DNA of 9,456 nt from an uncultured Mesocricetibacter sp. (GTDB taxonomy: Bacteria; Pseudomonadota; Gammaproteobacteria; Enterobacterales; Pasteurellaceae). The position numbers and the translations under genes were made by a program. The notes under the pieces are model-generated. The model worked only from the letters and a program-made list of their open reading frames with translations. It had not been told where the DNA came from and ran no database searches. Within the stretch, counting starts at the first letter, position 1; the number at the start of each line of letters is the position of its first letter. Of the stretch, positions 1-6,989 are shown in pieces. Location of the stretch: the NCBI GenBank assembly GCA_905373425.1, contig CAJPST010000087.1, positions 1-9,456 of the forward strand, read 5' to 3'.

Positions 1-18
1 GATTTTCCCGATTCCGAT

Positions 19-47
19 TTGACGAATGGGGATTTTATGATTACAAT
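19..47 (+). promoter_or_regulatory. sigma70-type promoter of the rpmH operon
   Basis: A -35 box TTGACG (19-24) and a -10 box TACAAT (42-47) are separated by exactly 17 bases, each differing from consensus at one position. Transcription would start near 54 and give a leader of about 87 bases before rpmH. A strong promoter fits a gene for an abundant ribosomal protein. This is read from the sequence; no start site is measured. The rest of 1-140 is AT-rich with no other convincing element. Confidence 0.7.
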
Positions 48-140
48 TCCCTTCCTTAATTTTGAATCACTTTGTTTTTTGCTTCCACACATAAAACAAC
101 CGTAAATAAATTTAAATTTTGAATTAGGTAAATTAGAGTT

Positions 141-275
141 ATGAAACGTACATTCCAACCTTCTGTATTAAAACGCAGCCGTACTCACGGTTTCCGTGCA
201 CGTATGGCAACTAAAAACGGCCGTCAGGTTTTAGCCCGTCGTCGTGCTAAAGGTCGTAAAAGTCTATCTGCTTAA
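141..275 (+). CDS. rpmH: 50S ribosomal protein L34
   Basis: The 44-residue product begins [18 protein letters not shown] and ends in an Arg/Lys-rich tail ([12 protein letters not shown]). This is the complete, near-invariant bacterial L34, which binds 23S rRNA in the large subunit. The length is the family norm. The ATG is the only sensible start, with a weak purine-rich stretch (AGGTAAATTAGAG) before it. It is the first gene of the operon, 18 bases before rnpA, the arrangement known across bacteria where ribosome and RNase P supply are linked. No anomaly is seen. Confidence 0.98.
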
Positions 276-293
276 TCTTTAAGACACAATTGT

Positions 294-653
294 GTGATTA
301 AGTTCAACTTTTCGCGGGAGTTACGTTTAGTAACTCCCGAACAATTTAAATATGTCTTCCAACAGCCGCAACGTGCCGGCACTCCCGAAGTTACCATTCT
401 TGCCCGTGAAAATAATTTAGATCATCCCCGCTTGGGTTTAACCGTAGCCAAAAAGCATTTGAAGCGCGCTCACGAACGTAACCGAATTAAACGCTTATGC
501 CGTGAAAGTTTTCGTTTGTTACAACACGAGCTGCCACCTTGTGATTTTGTAATTGTGGCTAAACACGGTATCGGCAGATTGGATAACCGCACTTTTACGG
601 AAACCTTAACTAAATTATGGCAGCGTCATATTCGTTTAGCGAAAAAATCCTAA
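294..653 (+). CDS. rnpA: RNase P protein component
   Basis: This 119-residue protein is the protein subunit of ribonuclease P. It binds the catalytic RNA (rnpB) and helps position pre-tRNA 5' leaders for cleavage. The family signature RNRIKR is at residues 62-67, inside the basic helix HERNRIKRLCRESFR, and an N-terminal FSRELRL segment matches the family start. Length is normal. The start is GTG: upstream in-frame alternatives are closed by stops, and the reading gives the N-terminus expected for Haemophilus-type RnpA. The GTG lies inside a 12-base palindrome (284-295). The 3' end overlaps yidD by 37 bases. Confidence 0.97.
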   Translation: MIKFNFSRELRLVTPEQFKYVFQQPQRAGTPEVTILARENNLDHPRLGLTVAKKHLKRAHERNRIKRLCRESFRLLQHELPPCDFVIVAKHGIGRLDNRTFTETLTKLWQRHIRLAKKS

Positions 654-880
654 TTAAGCTCATTCGCTTTTATCAATTGGTTGTCAGTCCGATAATTGGG
701 CCGCGTTGCCGTTTTGTGCCAACTTGTTCCTGTTACGGTATTGAAGCAATAAAAACGCACGGCGCATTAAAAGGTAGTTGGCTTACGCTCAAACGTATAT
801 TAAAATGTCACCCTTTGAATGAAGGCGGATACGATCCTGTGCCGCCAAAACTTAATAATAACGAAGAGAATAAAGAATGA
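617..880 (+). CDS. yidD: membrane protein insertion efficiency factor YidD
   Basis: The 87-residue protein carries the two YidD hallmark blocks: CRFVPTCSCYGIEAI (31-45) and KCHPLNEGGYDPVP (63-76), with Cys 31, 37, 39 and 64. In the known family YidD is a small inner-membrane-associated protein that aids YidC-dependent insertion, probably through an amphipathic N-terminal helix (residues 9-22 here fit). It starts inside rnpA with a 37-base overlap and no clear Shine-Dalgarno, and ends in an ATGA overlap with yidC. Both point to translational coupling, the usual arrangement for these genes. Confidence 0.96.
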   Translation: MAASYSFSEKILIKLIRFYQLVVSPIIGPRCRFVPTCSCYGIEAIKTHGALKGSWLTLKRILKCHPLNEGGYDPVPPKLNNNEENKE

Positions 881-2496
881 ATTCCAGACGTACCCTATTA
901 ACTCTTGCGCTTCTCCTTGTTTCGATGCTTATTTATCAGCAATGGCAGATGGATTATCACATGCCAAAACCTGTTGCAACGGAACAATCGGCAACGCAAC
1001 AATCCGATATGACGCCGATTTCTGCTTCTTCTGCAACGACTGAAAGCAAGCAGGCGCAAGGTCGTTTGATCACCTTAAAGAACGATGTATTTAGCTTAAA
1101 AATCGACACATTAGGTGGCGATGTGGTGCAGTCTGATTTATTGCATTATGCAGCAGAGCTTAATTCTGTCGAGCGTTTTATGTTGTTGCAAAATACAGCG
1201 GACAAAGTTTATGTAGCGGAAAGTGGCTTGGTTGGTAAAAATGGTATTGATACCACCACAACGGGTCGTGCCGCTTATCATGTAGATGGCGATGAATTTA
1301 CTTTAGCCGACGGGCAGGACGAATTACGTGTTCCGTTAACGTTTGAGAAAGATGGCGTGACTTACCGTAAAATCTTTGTACTCAAGCGTGGTGTTTATAG
1401 CATAGATGTGAATTATGAAATTCAAAATCAAAGTGCTGATGCTATTGAAGTGCAACCTTATGGACAGTTAAAACATACGATTATTGGAAGTTCGGGCAGT
1501 ATGGCGATGCCAACTTATACCGGCGGCGCTTATTCTTCTTCCGAGACGAATTATAAAAAATACAGCTTCGATGATATGAAAGATGCTGATTTATCCATTA
1601 ATACGAAAGCAGGTTGGGTTGCTATTTTACAGCATTATTTCGTTTCAGCATGGATTCCAAATCAAGATGCAACGAACCAACTTTATACTAATACAGCGAA
1701 CGGAAAAGGCTTTGTTGGTTACCGCGGCCCTGTCATCACGATTCCTGCCGGTGTAACAGAAACAGTGAAAAGCACATTATGGACCGGTCCGAAATTGCAA
1801 AAACAAATGGCAGCTGTAGCGAATCATTTGGATTTAACCATTGACTACGGTTGGGCGTGGTTTATTGCTAAGCCTTTATTCTTATTACTGGAATTAATCC
1901 AAAGCATCGTGAAAAACTGGGGCTTGGCGATTATCGGTGTTACTCTTGTAGTTAAAGCAATTCTTTATCCGTTGACTAAAGCGCAATATACTTCCATGGC
2001 GAAAATGCGTATGTTGCAGCCGAAATTGCAGGAAATGCGCGAACGTTTTGGTGATGATCGCCAACGCATGACGCAGGAAATGATGGATTTGTATAAAAAA
2101 GAGAAAGTAAACCCATTAGGTGGCTGTTTACCGATTCTGTTACAAATGCCAATTTTCATTGCTTTATACTGGACGTTTATGGAAGCGGTCGAACTACGCC
2201 ATGCACCATTCTTTGGCTGGATTCAGGATTTATCAGCACAGGATCCGTATTACATTCTACCAATCTTGATGGGCGGCTCGATGTTCTTACTACAAAAAAT
2301 GTCGCCGACAGCGGTAGCAGATCCGATGCAGCAAAAAGTTGTGACATTTATGCCGTTAATTTTTATGGTTTTCTTCCTTTGGTTCCCGGCAGGTTTGGTA
2401 TTGTATTGGTTGGTTTCAAACTTGATTACTATTGCCCAGCAACAATTGATTTACCGCGGGCTGGAGAAAAAAGGGTTACACTCCCGTCATAAATAA
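877..2496 (+). CDS. yidC: membrane protein insertase YidC
   Basis: YidC inserts and folds inner-membrane proteins, alone or with SecYEG. The 539 residues are the usual Gram-negative length. An N-terminal membrane anchor (about 5-22) is followed by a large periplasmic beta domain (about 60-310). The conserved insertase core follows, with membrane segments near 330-348, 350-366, 416-437, 461-475 and 492-520. The TKAQYTSMAKMRMLQPK coiled region follows the second core segment. The hydrophilic-groove positive residue, Arg in E. coli, is read as Lys360 here, a conservative change. The start is fixed by the ATGA overlap with yidD. A terminator follows 11 bases after the stop. Confidence 0.98.
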   Translation: MNSRRTLLTLALLLVSMLIYQQWQMDYHMPKPVATEQSATQQSDMTPISASSATTESKQAQGRLITLKNDVFSLKIDTLGGDVVQSDLLHYAAELNSVERFMLLQNTADKVYVAESGLVGKNGIDTTTTGRAAYHVDGDEFTLADGQDELRVPLTFEKDGVTYRKIFVLKRGVYSIDVNYEIQNQSADAIEVQPYGQLKHTIIGSSGSMAMPTYTGGAYSSSETNYKKYSFDDMKDADLSINTKAGWVAILQHYFVSAWIPNQDATNQLYTNTANGKGFVGYRGPVITIPAGVTETVKSTLWTGPKLQKQMAAVANHLDLTIDYGWAWFIAKPLFLLLELIQSIVKNWGLAIIGVTLVVKAILYPLTKAQYTSMAKMRMLQPKLQEMRERFGDDRQRMTQEMMDLYKKEKVNPLGGCLPILLQMPIFIALYWTFMEAVELRHAPFFGWIQDLSAQDPYYILPILMGGSMFLLQKMSPTAVADPMQQKVVTFMPLIFMVFFLWFPAGLVLYWLVSNLITIAQQQLIYRGLEKKGLHSRHK

Positions 2497-2507
2497 TTGA
2501 TTAAATG

Positions 2508-2537
2508 AATAAAAGGTATCAAGTGATACCTTTTATT
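2508..2537 (+). terminator. intrinsic terminator after yidC
   Basis: A perfect inverted repeat with a 13-bp stem and a four-base AAGT loop (core AAAAGGTATC / GATACCTTTT) is followed by a T-rich run. It lies 11 bases beyond the yidC stop and closes the rpmH-rnpA-yidD-yidC operon before mnmE. Confidence 0.85.
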
Positions 2538-2561
2538 TTATGGGAAAGTATCGATTTAACC

Positions 2562-2599
2562 GACCGCACTTTCACTCTAATGAGGCGCAAAGTGCGGTC
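2562..2599. repeat. inverted pair of DNA uptake signal sequences
   Basis: GACCGCACTTT (2562-2572) and its exact complement AAAGTGCGGTC (2589-2599) flank 16 bases. Each contains the 9-base Haemophilus-type uptake signal AAGTGCGGT. The pair can form an 11-bp hairpin 20 bases before the mnmE start and is followed by AATTTT. In this family such pairs are often found at gene ends, where they can double as terminators. Here it sits just after a separate terminator, so it may be a back-up terminator or a structure in the mnmE leader. Confidence 0.85.
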
Positions 2600-2619
2600 A
2601 ATTTTGAGAGCGTTTTATT

Positions 2620-3978
2620 ATGAAAGAAACTATTGCCGCGCAAGCCACGCCGATTGGGCACGGTGGTGTCGGTATTCTGCGGGTGTCCGGTCCTCTTGCT
2701 ACGAGCGTAGCCAAAGCGGTATTGGGCAAAGAGCTGCAACCGCGCCTAGCTAATTATCTGCCTTTTAAAGAGGCGGACGGAACTGTATTGGATCAAGGCA
2801 TTGCGTTATTTTTTAAAGCGCCGAATTCCTTCACCGGTGAAGATGTATTGGAATTGCAGGGCCACGGCGGACAGGTTGTACTGGATCTTTTATTAAAACG
2901 GATTTTGCAAGTAGAAGGTGTGCGTTTGGCTCGTCCGGGCGAGTTTTCCGAGCAGGCGTTTTTAAATGATAAATTGGATTTGGCGCAGGCTGAAGCGATT
3001 GCCGATTTGATCGATGCGAGTTCCGAGCAAGCGGCACGTTCCGCATTGAAGTCGTTACAAGGGGAATTTTCAAACAAAATCAACCGTCTGGTGGATTCTG
3101 TGATTTATTTGCGCACCTATGTGGAAGCCGCGATTGATTTTCCCGATGAAGAAATTGATTTCCTTGCCGATGGCAAAATTGAAAGCCATTTGCACGAGAT
3201 TATTGCGAATTTAGACGATGTGCGTGCGGAGGCAAGACAGGGCGCAATTCTACGTGAAGGAATGAAAGTCGTGATTGCCGGTCGCCCGAATGCGGGTAAA
3301 TCCAGCTTGCTGAATGCGTTGGCTGGTCGTGAAGCGGCGATTGTAACCGACATTGCAGGTACAACTCGAGATGTGTTACGCGAACATATTCATATTGACG
3401 GGATGCCGCTACACATTATTGATACTGCCGGTTTGCGTGATGCTACCGACGAAGTGGAACGAATCGGTATCAGCCGTGCATGGAATGAAATAGAGCAGGC
3501 GGATCGCGTATTATTAATGTTAGATAGCACCGATGCGGATAGCCAAAATATCGAAAAAGTGCGGTCGGAATTTTTAGTGAAATTGCCACAGAATTTGCCT
3601 GTTACAATTGTGCGTAACAAAGCGGATTTAAGCGGTGAAACGGAAAGTGTTGGTGAGGAAAACGGCTATACGGTAATTTGTCTATCGGCTAAAACCCAAA
3701 AAGGAGTGGATTTACTACGTGAACATCTGAAGCAATCAATGGGCTATCAGAGCGGTACCGAGGGGGGGTTCCTTGCTCGTCGTCGCCATTTGGAAGCCTT
3801 AGAGAAAGCGGCACAACACTTGCAAAGCGGATATATTCAGCTAACGCAATTTCACGCTGGAGAATTACTTGCTGAAGAATTACGCTTGGTACAAGAGTAT
3901 TTAAGTGAAATCACAGGGCAATTCACTTCCGATGATTTGCTAGGGAATATTTTCAGTTCATTCTGTATCGGCAAATAA
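2620..3978 (+). CDS. mnmE: tRNA modification GTPase MnmE
   Basis: MnmE works with MnmG to install aminomethyl or carboxymethylaminomethyl groups on C5 of wobble uridine 34 of several tRNAs, using a folate-derived one-carbon unit and GTP hydrolysis. The 452 residues match the family. The N-terminal folate-binding domain starts TIAAQATPIGHGGVGILRVSG. A helical domain is interrupted by the G domain: GRPNAGKS (221-228), TTRD (248-251), DTAG (268-271), NKAD (333-336) and SAK (356-358). The C-terminal FCIGK keeps the essential cysteine (449). The ATG is preceded by only a modest SD-like GAGAG. An uptake signal lies in frame at 3557-3565 and a run of seven G at 3762-3768. It is probably transcribed separately, with terminators on both sides. 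Confidence 0.98.
   Translation: MKETIAAQATPIGHGGVGILRVSGPLATSVAKAVLGKELQPRLANYLPFKEADGTVLDQGIALFFKAPNSFTGEDVLELQGHGGQVVLDLLLKRILQVEGVRLARPGEFSEQAFLNDKLDLAQAEAIADLIDASSEQAARSALKSLQGEFSNKINRLVDSVIYLRTYVEAAIDFPDEEIDFLADGKIESHLHEIIANLDDVRAEARQGAILREGMKVVIAGRPNAGKSSLLNALAGREAAIVTDIAGTTRDVLREHIHIDGMPLHIIDTAGLRDATDEVERIGISRAWNEIEQADRVLLMLDSTDADSQNIEKVRSEFLVKLPQNLPVTIVRNKADLSGETESVGEENGYTVICLSAKTQKGVDLLREHLKQSMGYQSGTEGGFLARRRHLEALEKAAQHLQSGYIQLTQFHAGELLAEELRLVQEYLSEITGQFTSDDLLGNIFSSFCIGK
3557..3565 (+). repeat. DNA uptake signal sequence inside mnmE
   Basis: A perfect AAGTGCGGT core lies within the mnmE reading frame, contributing the Lys-Val-Arg-Ser segment of the G domain. Uptake signals within genes are common in Pasteurellaceae; this one falls in a less conserved linker between G3 and G4. 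Confidence 0.85.
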
Positions 3979-3994
3979 TTACGTTAAACCCATA

Positions 3995-4036
3995 AAAAGA
4001 ATGAATAATACGTTAAGGCGTATTATTCATTCTTTT
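3995..4036 (+). terminator. intrinsic terminator after mnmE
   Basis: A perfect 18-bp inverted repeat (arms 3995-4012 and 4019-4036) encloses the six-base loop TTAAGG, 16 bases after the mnmE stop. The arms begin with AAAA and end with TTTT, so it could act in both directions. It separates mnmE from the rho leader. Confidence 0.85.
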
Positions 4037-4197
4037 AATAGATGCTAAATAGTATAAAATGCGTATTCTTTTTTGTAATATTTTTCATCAAAAACTAGAC
4101 AGCAATTGTATTTAATGGTAACTTTACGCGCATTCAAAAAAGACTTCTTAAATCAACAATTCTATTATCCAATCAGTAGTATTACTGTCATAACATT
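4037..4197 (+). promoter_or_regulatory. rho promoter and leader region
   Basis: This AT-rich stretch of about 160 bases lies between the mnmE terminator and the rho ATG. A possible -10 TATAAA (4053-4058) has only a poor -35 (TTCTTT, 4030-4035). A second weak option is TTGTAA (4073-4078) with TAGACA (4096-4101). No clear Shine-Dalgarno precedes the rho ATG. In E. coli the rho gene is autoregulated by Rho-dependent termination in its leader. This leader is long enough for such control, but that is inference. Confidence 0.4.
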
Positions 4198-4207
4198 ATG
4201 CATTTAA
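4115..4207 (+). CDS. possible rho leader peptide (upstream ORF)
   Basis: A 30-codon ORF (MVTLRAFKKDFLNQQF...) starts in the rho leader and stops at TAA ten bases inside rho, in a different frame. Its termination close to the rho ATG would permit translational coupling, and rho has no evident SD of its own. E. coli also has a short ORF (rhoL) before rho, but I see no sequence resemblance that I can vouch for. No good SD precedes this ORF either, so it may be a chance ORF. Confidence 0.25.
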   Translation: MVTLRAFKKDFLNQQFYYPISSITVITLCI

Positions 4208-5460
4208 CAGAACTTAAAAACAGACCTGTTTCCGAGCTTGTGGAACTTGGTGAAAATCAAATGGGCTTAGAAAATTTAGCCCGTTTACGTAAACAAGATA
4301 TTGTATTTGCAATCTTAAAACAACATGCCAAAAGCGGTGAAGATATCTTCGGCGGCGGCGTGTTGGAAATTTTGCCTGATGGCTTCGGTTTTCTTCGTTC
4401 GGCAGACAGTTCGTATTTAGCCGGTCCGGACGATATTTATGTTTCACCGAGCCAAATTCGTCGTTTTAACCTGCAAACAGGGGATAAAATCGAAGGTAAA
4501 ATTCGCCCGCCGAAAGAAGGCGAACGCTATTTTGCCCTACTTAAAGTCGACCAAGTCAATGATGACAAGCCTGAAGTATCCCGTAGTAAAATCCTGTTTG
4601 AAAACCTTACCCCTCTGCACGCTAATTCTCGTTTACGAATGGAACGTGGCAACGGCTCTACCGAAGACCTAACTGCTCGTATTTTAGATTTAGCGTCGCC
4701 TATCGGAAAAGGACAGCGAGGTCTAATTGTAGCACCGCCGAAAGCAGGGAAAACTATGTTGCTGCAAAACATTGCGCAGAGCATCACCCATAATTACCCT
4801 GAATGTGAACTGATTGTCTTGCTGATCGACGAACGTCCGGAAGAAGTAACCGAAATGCAGCGTTCTGTAAAAGGCGAAGTGATCGCTTCTACCTTTGATG
4901 AACCGGCTACCCGTCACGTTCAAGTTGCTGAAATGGTAATTGAGAAAGCTAAACGCTCCGTTGAACATAAAAAAGACGTGGTAATTTTGCTTGATTCTAT
5001 CACCCGTTTGGCGCGCGCTTATAACACCGTTACTCCTGCTTCAGGCAAGATCTTATCGGGCGGGGTGGATGCTAATGCATTACATCGTCCGAAACGTTTC
5101 TTCGGTGCGGCGCGTAACGTAGAAGAAGGCGGCAGTTTAACCATTATCGCCACAGCATTAGTGGACACAGGTTCCAAAATGGACGAAGTTATCTTTGAAG
5201 AGTTCAAAGGTACGGGGAATATGGAATTACACCTGTCACGTAAGATTGCAGAAAAACGTGTATTCCCGGCGATTGATTTCAACCGTTCCGGCACACGTAA
5301 AGAAGACTTGCTCACCACTCCGGACGAGCTACAAAAAATGTGGATTTTACGCAAAATCCTCAACCCAATGGGCGAAGTGGAAGCAATGGAATTCCTTATT
5401 GATAAGCTGGTGGTTGCCAAAACCAATGAAGAATTCTTTGAAATTATGAAGCGTTCATAG
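4198..5460 (+). CDS. rho: transcription termination factor Rho
   Basis: Rho is the hexameric RNA-dependent ATPase/helicase that ends transcription of untranslated RNA. The protein is 420 residues (E. coli 419) and complete. The N-terminal helical bundle and the RNA-binding cold-shock-like domain (DGFGFLRSADSSYLAGPDDI, about 61-80) are followed by the RecA-like motor. Walker A is APPKAGKT (179-186), Walker B VVILLD (261-266), the Q-loop region PASGKILSGGVDANALHRPK, the R-loop around DTGSKMDE, and the arginine finger Arg367 (E. coli Arg366). It stands alone between its leader and a bidirectional terminator. The start gives the standard N-terminus MHLTELKN. Confidence 0.99.
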   Translation: MHLTELKNRPVSELVELGENQMGLENLARLRKQDIVFAILKQHAKSGEDIFGGGVLEILPDGFGFLRSADSSYLAGPDDIYVSPSQIRRFNLQTGDKIEGKIRPPKEGERYFALLKVDQVNDDKPEVSRSKILFENLTPLHANSRLRMERGNGSTEDLTARILDLASPIGKGQRGLIVAPPKAGKTMLLQNIAQSITHNYPECELIVLLIDERPEEVTEMQRSVKGEVIASTFDEPATRHVQVAEMVIEKAKRSVEHKKDVVILLDSITRLARAYNTVTPASGKILSGGVDANALHRPKRFFGAARNVEEGGSLTIIATALVDTGSKMDEVIFEEFKGTGNMELHLSRKIAEKRVFPAIDFNRSGTRKEDLLTTPDELQKMWILRKILNPMGEVEAMEFLIDKLVVAKTNEEFFEIMKRS

Positions 5461-5481
5461 CAAACGAAAACGTAAAAAGCT

Positions 5482-5515
5482 AAAAAACAGCATGCCGGTT
5501 GGCGTGCTGTTTTTT
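5482..5515. terminator. bidirectional terminator between rho and the secreted-protein gene
   Basis: A 15-bp stem with one G-U pair (arms 5482-5496 and 5501-5515) and loop GGTT carries A-rich and T-rich flanks. It lies 21 bases after the rho stop and 32 bases beyond the stop of the convergent minus-strand gene, so it can serve both. Confidence 0.85.
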
Positions 5516-5547
5516 ATTTAAACTAAGTAAAAGAGCGCATCACACTG

Positions 5548-6060
5548 CTAGAAGAACACATCAATATAGTCGGTAACCGGATCGCAAGGATTTTCCATTT
5601 GTTGCATCCGCCAGTATTTACGGGTGCCGGTGGCACGGAATTCAAAAGTGCCGTCGCGTTTACAGGCTATTCCGTTGTTAATATGATGAACCCTAGTCAC
5701 GACTTCACCGGTGAAATTGAAGGCTTTTTCATCAATAATTTCTATAGTGCCTTTTAAGGTGACAAAATCACCGTCTAATTCTTGCCTCGCATCAATTTCC
5801 AAACCCTGCTTACCTCTCGTCACTACCGCCGAGCCGAACCGCTCCCAGCTGATCCATTGCAAGGAAAACATATGCTTACCGAGCAATTTCTTCTCTGCCG
5901 CGGTTAATTGTTCGGAACTTGACGACGCTTTTTTTACCATAGCTGATGGATTTTGAGCTGTTTCCGTTTGGGCTACATCTTTTGCATTTAGACCAAGGCT
6001 ACAAAGTGATGCGCACAACAACATTACAAATCCAGCTGAAGATAAACGTTTGTGATTCAT
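5548..6060 (-). CDS. small secreted protein of unknown function
   Basis: The 170-residue product has a typical Sec signal peptide: basic start MNHKR, hydrophobic core about 9-24, probable cleavage after Ala26 (LNA-KD). A Ser/Ala/Gln-rich linker (about 27-60) leads into a compact domain (about 61-170) rich in beta-prone segments. Two cysteines (133 and 159) could form a disulfide in the periplasm. The C-terminus is aromatic (DYIDVFF). There is no usable lipobox, so a soluble periplasmic protein is the best guess. The start is supported by AAGGAG (complement of 6067-6072) six bases upstream. It is convergent with rho. I do not recognise a named family or a function. Confidence 0.85.
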   Translation of the reverse strand: MNHKRLSSAGFVMLLCASLCSLGLNAKDVAQTETAQNPSAMVKKASSSSEQLTAAEKKLLGKHMFSLQWISWERFGSAVVTRGKQGLEIDARQELDGDFVTLKGTIEIIDEKAFNFTGEVVTRVHHINNGIACKRDGTFEFRATGTRKYWRMQQMENPCDPVTDYIDVFF

Positions 6061-6177
6061 GGTCGGCTCCTTATAAAGTTAGAGTGTGATTGCCTTAATA
6101 ATAACGCTTATTTTCAGCGCAGGCTAGCAACAACCGGTCACATATAGAAAAGTAGGCTAAAAACTCAGAAAAAATCG

Positions 6178-6186
6178 ACCGCACTT
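6178..6186 (-). repeat. DNA uptake signal at the end of the first RAYT gene
   Basis: The core AAGTGCGGT on the minus strand (extended as AAAAAGTGCGGTCG) begins one base after the TAA stop of the truncated RAYT gene. The same placement is seen at the second RAYT copy. Confidence 0.85.
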
Positions 6187-6187
6187 T

Positions 6188-6661
6188 TTAGCATAGAATA
6201 TTAATGTTTAAAACAGGATTTTGATGAATGTACTCTAGCTTTTCGTTGAAAAATTTATCAGAATGAATTTCGATGGATTGGTTGTGATGTTGCCAGAATT
6301 GATAGTGAGCGACATTGGAGCTTTTTGTTCCTGCCCTTTTGAACATCCACAACAACCATTCTTTACTGCTTTCTTGTTGGTTATCTTTGATTAATCGAAT
6401 TAATGAAGTCGAAGTAAAATGCTTTAAGTCTCGAATCAGTTCTGCGGGATCAGACTGTTCAGCTTTAAAGAGTAAATGAATATGGCTCGGCATAATACAA
6501 TAACCATAAATTTTCATCCCTCTATTCTTTCGACAATATTCCAATGCCTCTGTAACCTTTTCGAAATAAACTTCTCTGATAAAGACATCAATCCAAAAAA
6601 CCGTAGCAAAACTAACAAAATAAACACCTTCAGGATTATAGAATTTATATTTTCTACTCAT
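6188..6661 (-). CDS. REP-associated tyrosine transposase (RAYT), internally deleted
   Basis: The 157-residue product belongs to the single-domain Y1/HUH transposase relatives (transposase_17, IS200-like) that act on REP palindromes. It keeps the HxH metal motif in MPSHIHLLF (His60, His62) and the likely catalytic Tyr144 in LEYIHQNPV. Compared with the full copy at 7726-8277 it lacks exactly 26 codons after NPV, including the conserved W-K-Y-S-S segment, then rejoins at VLNINILC. The start MSRKYKF is chosen by alignment; four in-frame codons extend it to 6673. No clear SD is present, unlike the other copy. It is probably non-functional or altered, though the frame is intact. REP-like repeats lie on its 5' side. 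Confidence 0.85.
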   Translation of the reverse strand: MSRKYKFYNPEGVYFVSFATVFWIDVFIREVYFEKVTEALEYCRKNRGMKIYGYCIMPSHIHLLFKAEQSDPAELIRDLKHFTSTSLIRLIKDNQQESSKEWLLWMFKRAGTKSSNVAHYQFWQHHNQSIEIHSDKFFNEKLEYIHQNPVLNINILC

Positions 6662-6804
6662 TCGCGTAATCATCTAAAAATAATAAAATCCTGAAACTAT
6701 ATAAACTTTATTTTAAAACCTATAAAGACTGCTTATTTTCTCGATCTAACTCACAAAAGTGCAATCTAATCACTTAAAAAAACTAAACGAATCATCAAAT
6801 CGAT

Positions 6805-6828
6805 AGCGCACCCTTCACAGCATGTGCT
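6805..6828 (+). repeat. REP-like palindrome, unit A, plus orientation (degraded)
   Basis: GATAGCGCACCCTTCACAGC and following bases match the unit B palindrome, but two substitutions (C at 6812, A at 6822) break the stem. It is preceded by GAT(A), as in the other REP copies. Confidence 0.65.
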
Positions 6829-6851
6829 TATCACTGAATAAAAAAGAAAAA

Positions 6852-6875
6852 GGCACACGTTAGGAAACGTGCGCC
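6852..6875 (-). repeat. REP-like palindrome, unit A, minus orientation
   Basis: GGCACACGTT / AACGTGCGCC arms with loop AGGA form a 10-bp stem with one A-C mismatch. On the minus strand it reads GATGGCGCACGTTTCC, preceded by CCCATGAT-type bases. Confidence 0.75.
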
Positions 6876-6942
6876 ATCATGGGTCTAACTCACAAAAGTA
6901 CAATCCAATCACTTAAAAAACTAAACGAATCATCAAATCGAT

Positions 6943-6966
6943 AGCGCACGCTTCACAGCGTGTGCT
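6943..6966 (+). repeat. REP-like palindrome, unit B, plus orientation
   Basis: Arms AGCGCACGC (6943-6951) and GCGTGTGCT (6958-6966) pair over nine positions with one G-U pair and enclose TTCACA. GAT precedes the hairpin, matching the REP 5' tag seen in the other copies. Confidence 0.75.
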
Positions 6967-6989
6967 TATCACTGAGTAAAAAAGAAAAA

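Larger units (their letters stand above)
6745..6883. repeat. tandem duplication, unit A (139 bp) with two REP palindromes
   Basis: The unit starts TCTAACTCACAAAAGT and ends CATCATGGG, and is followed directly by a second near-identical unit. The two differ by a handful of substitutions and one A in a homopolymer (7 versus 6). Each unit holds one REP-like palindrome in each orientation. The 70 bases between the RAYT start and this unit are AT-rich with nothing I can assign. Confidence 0.9.

Noticed and set aside
2505..2753. Plus-strand ORF of 82 codons across the yidC-mnmE gap
   Set aside because: It passes through the terminator and the uptake-signal hairpin and then overlaps mnmE out of frame; the translation has no family features.
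5019..5426. 135-codon minus-strand ORF inside rho
   Set aside because: It is a shadow of the rho coding frame, with no SD and no recognisable protein; rho itself is unmistakable.
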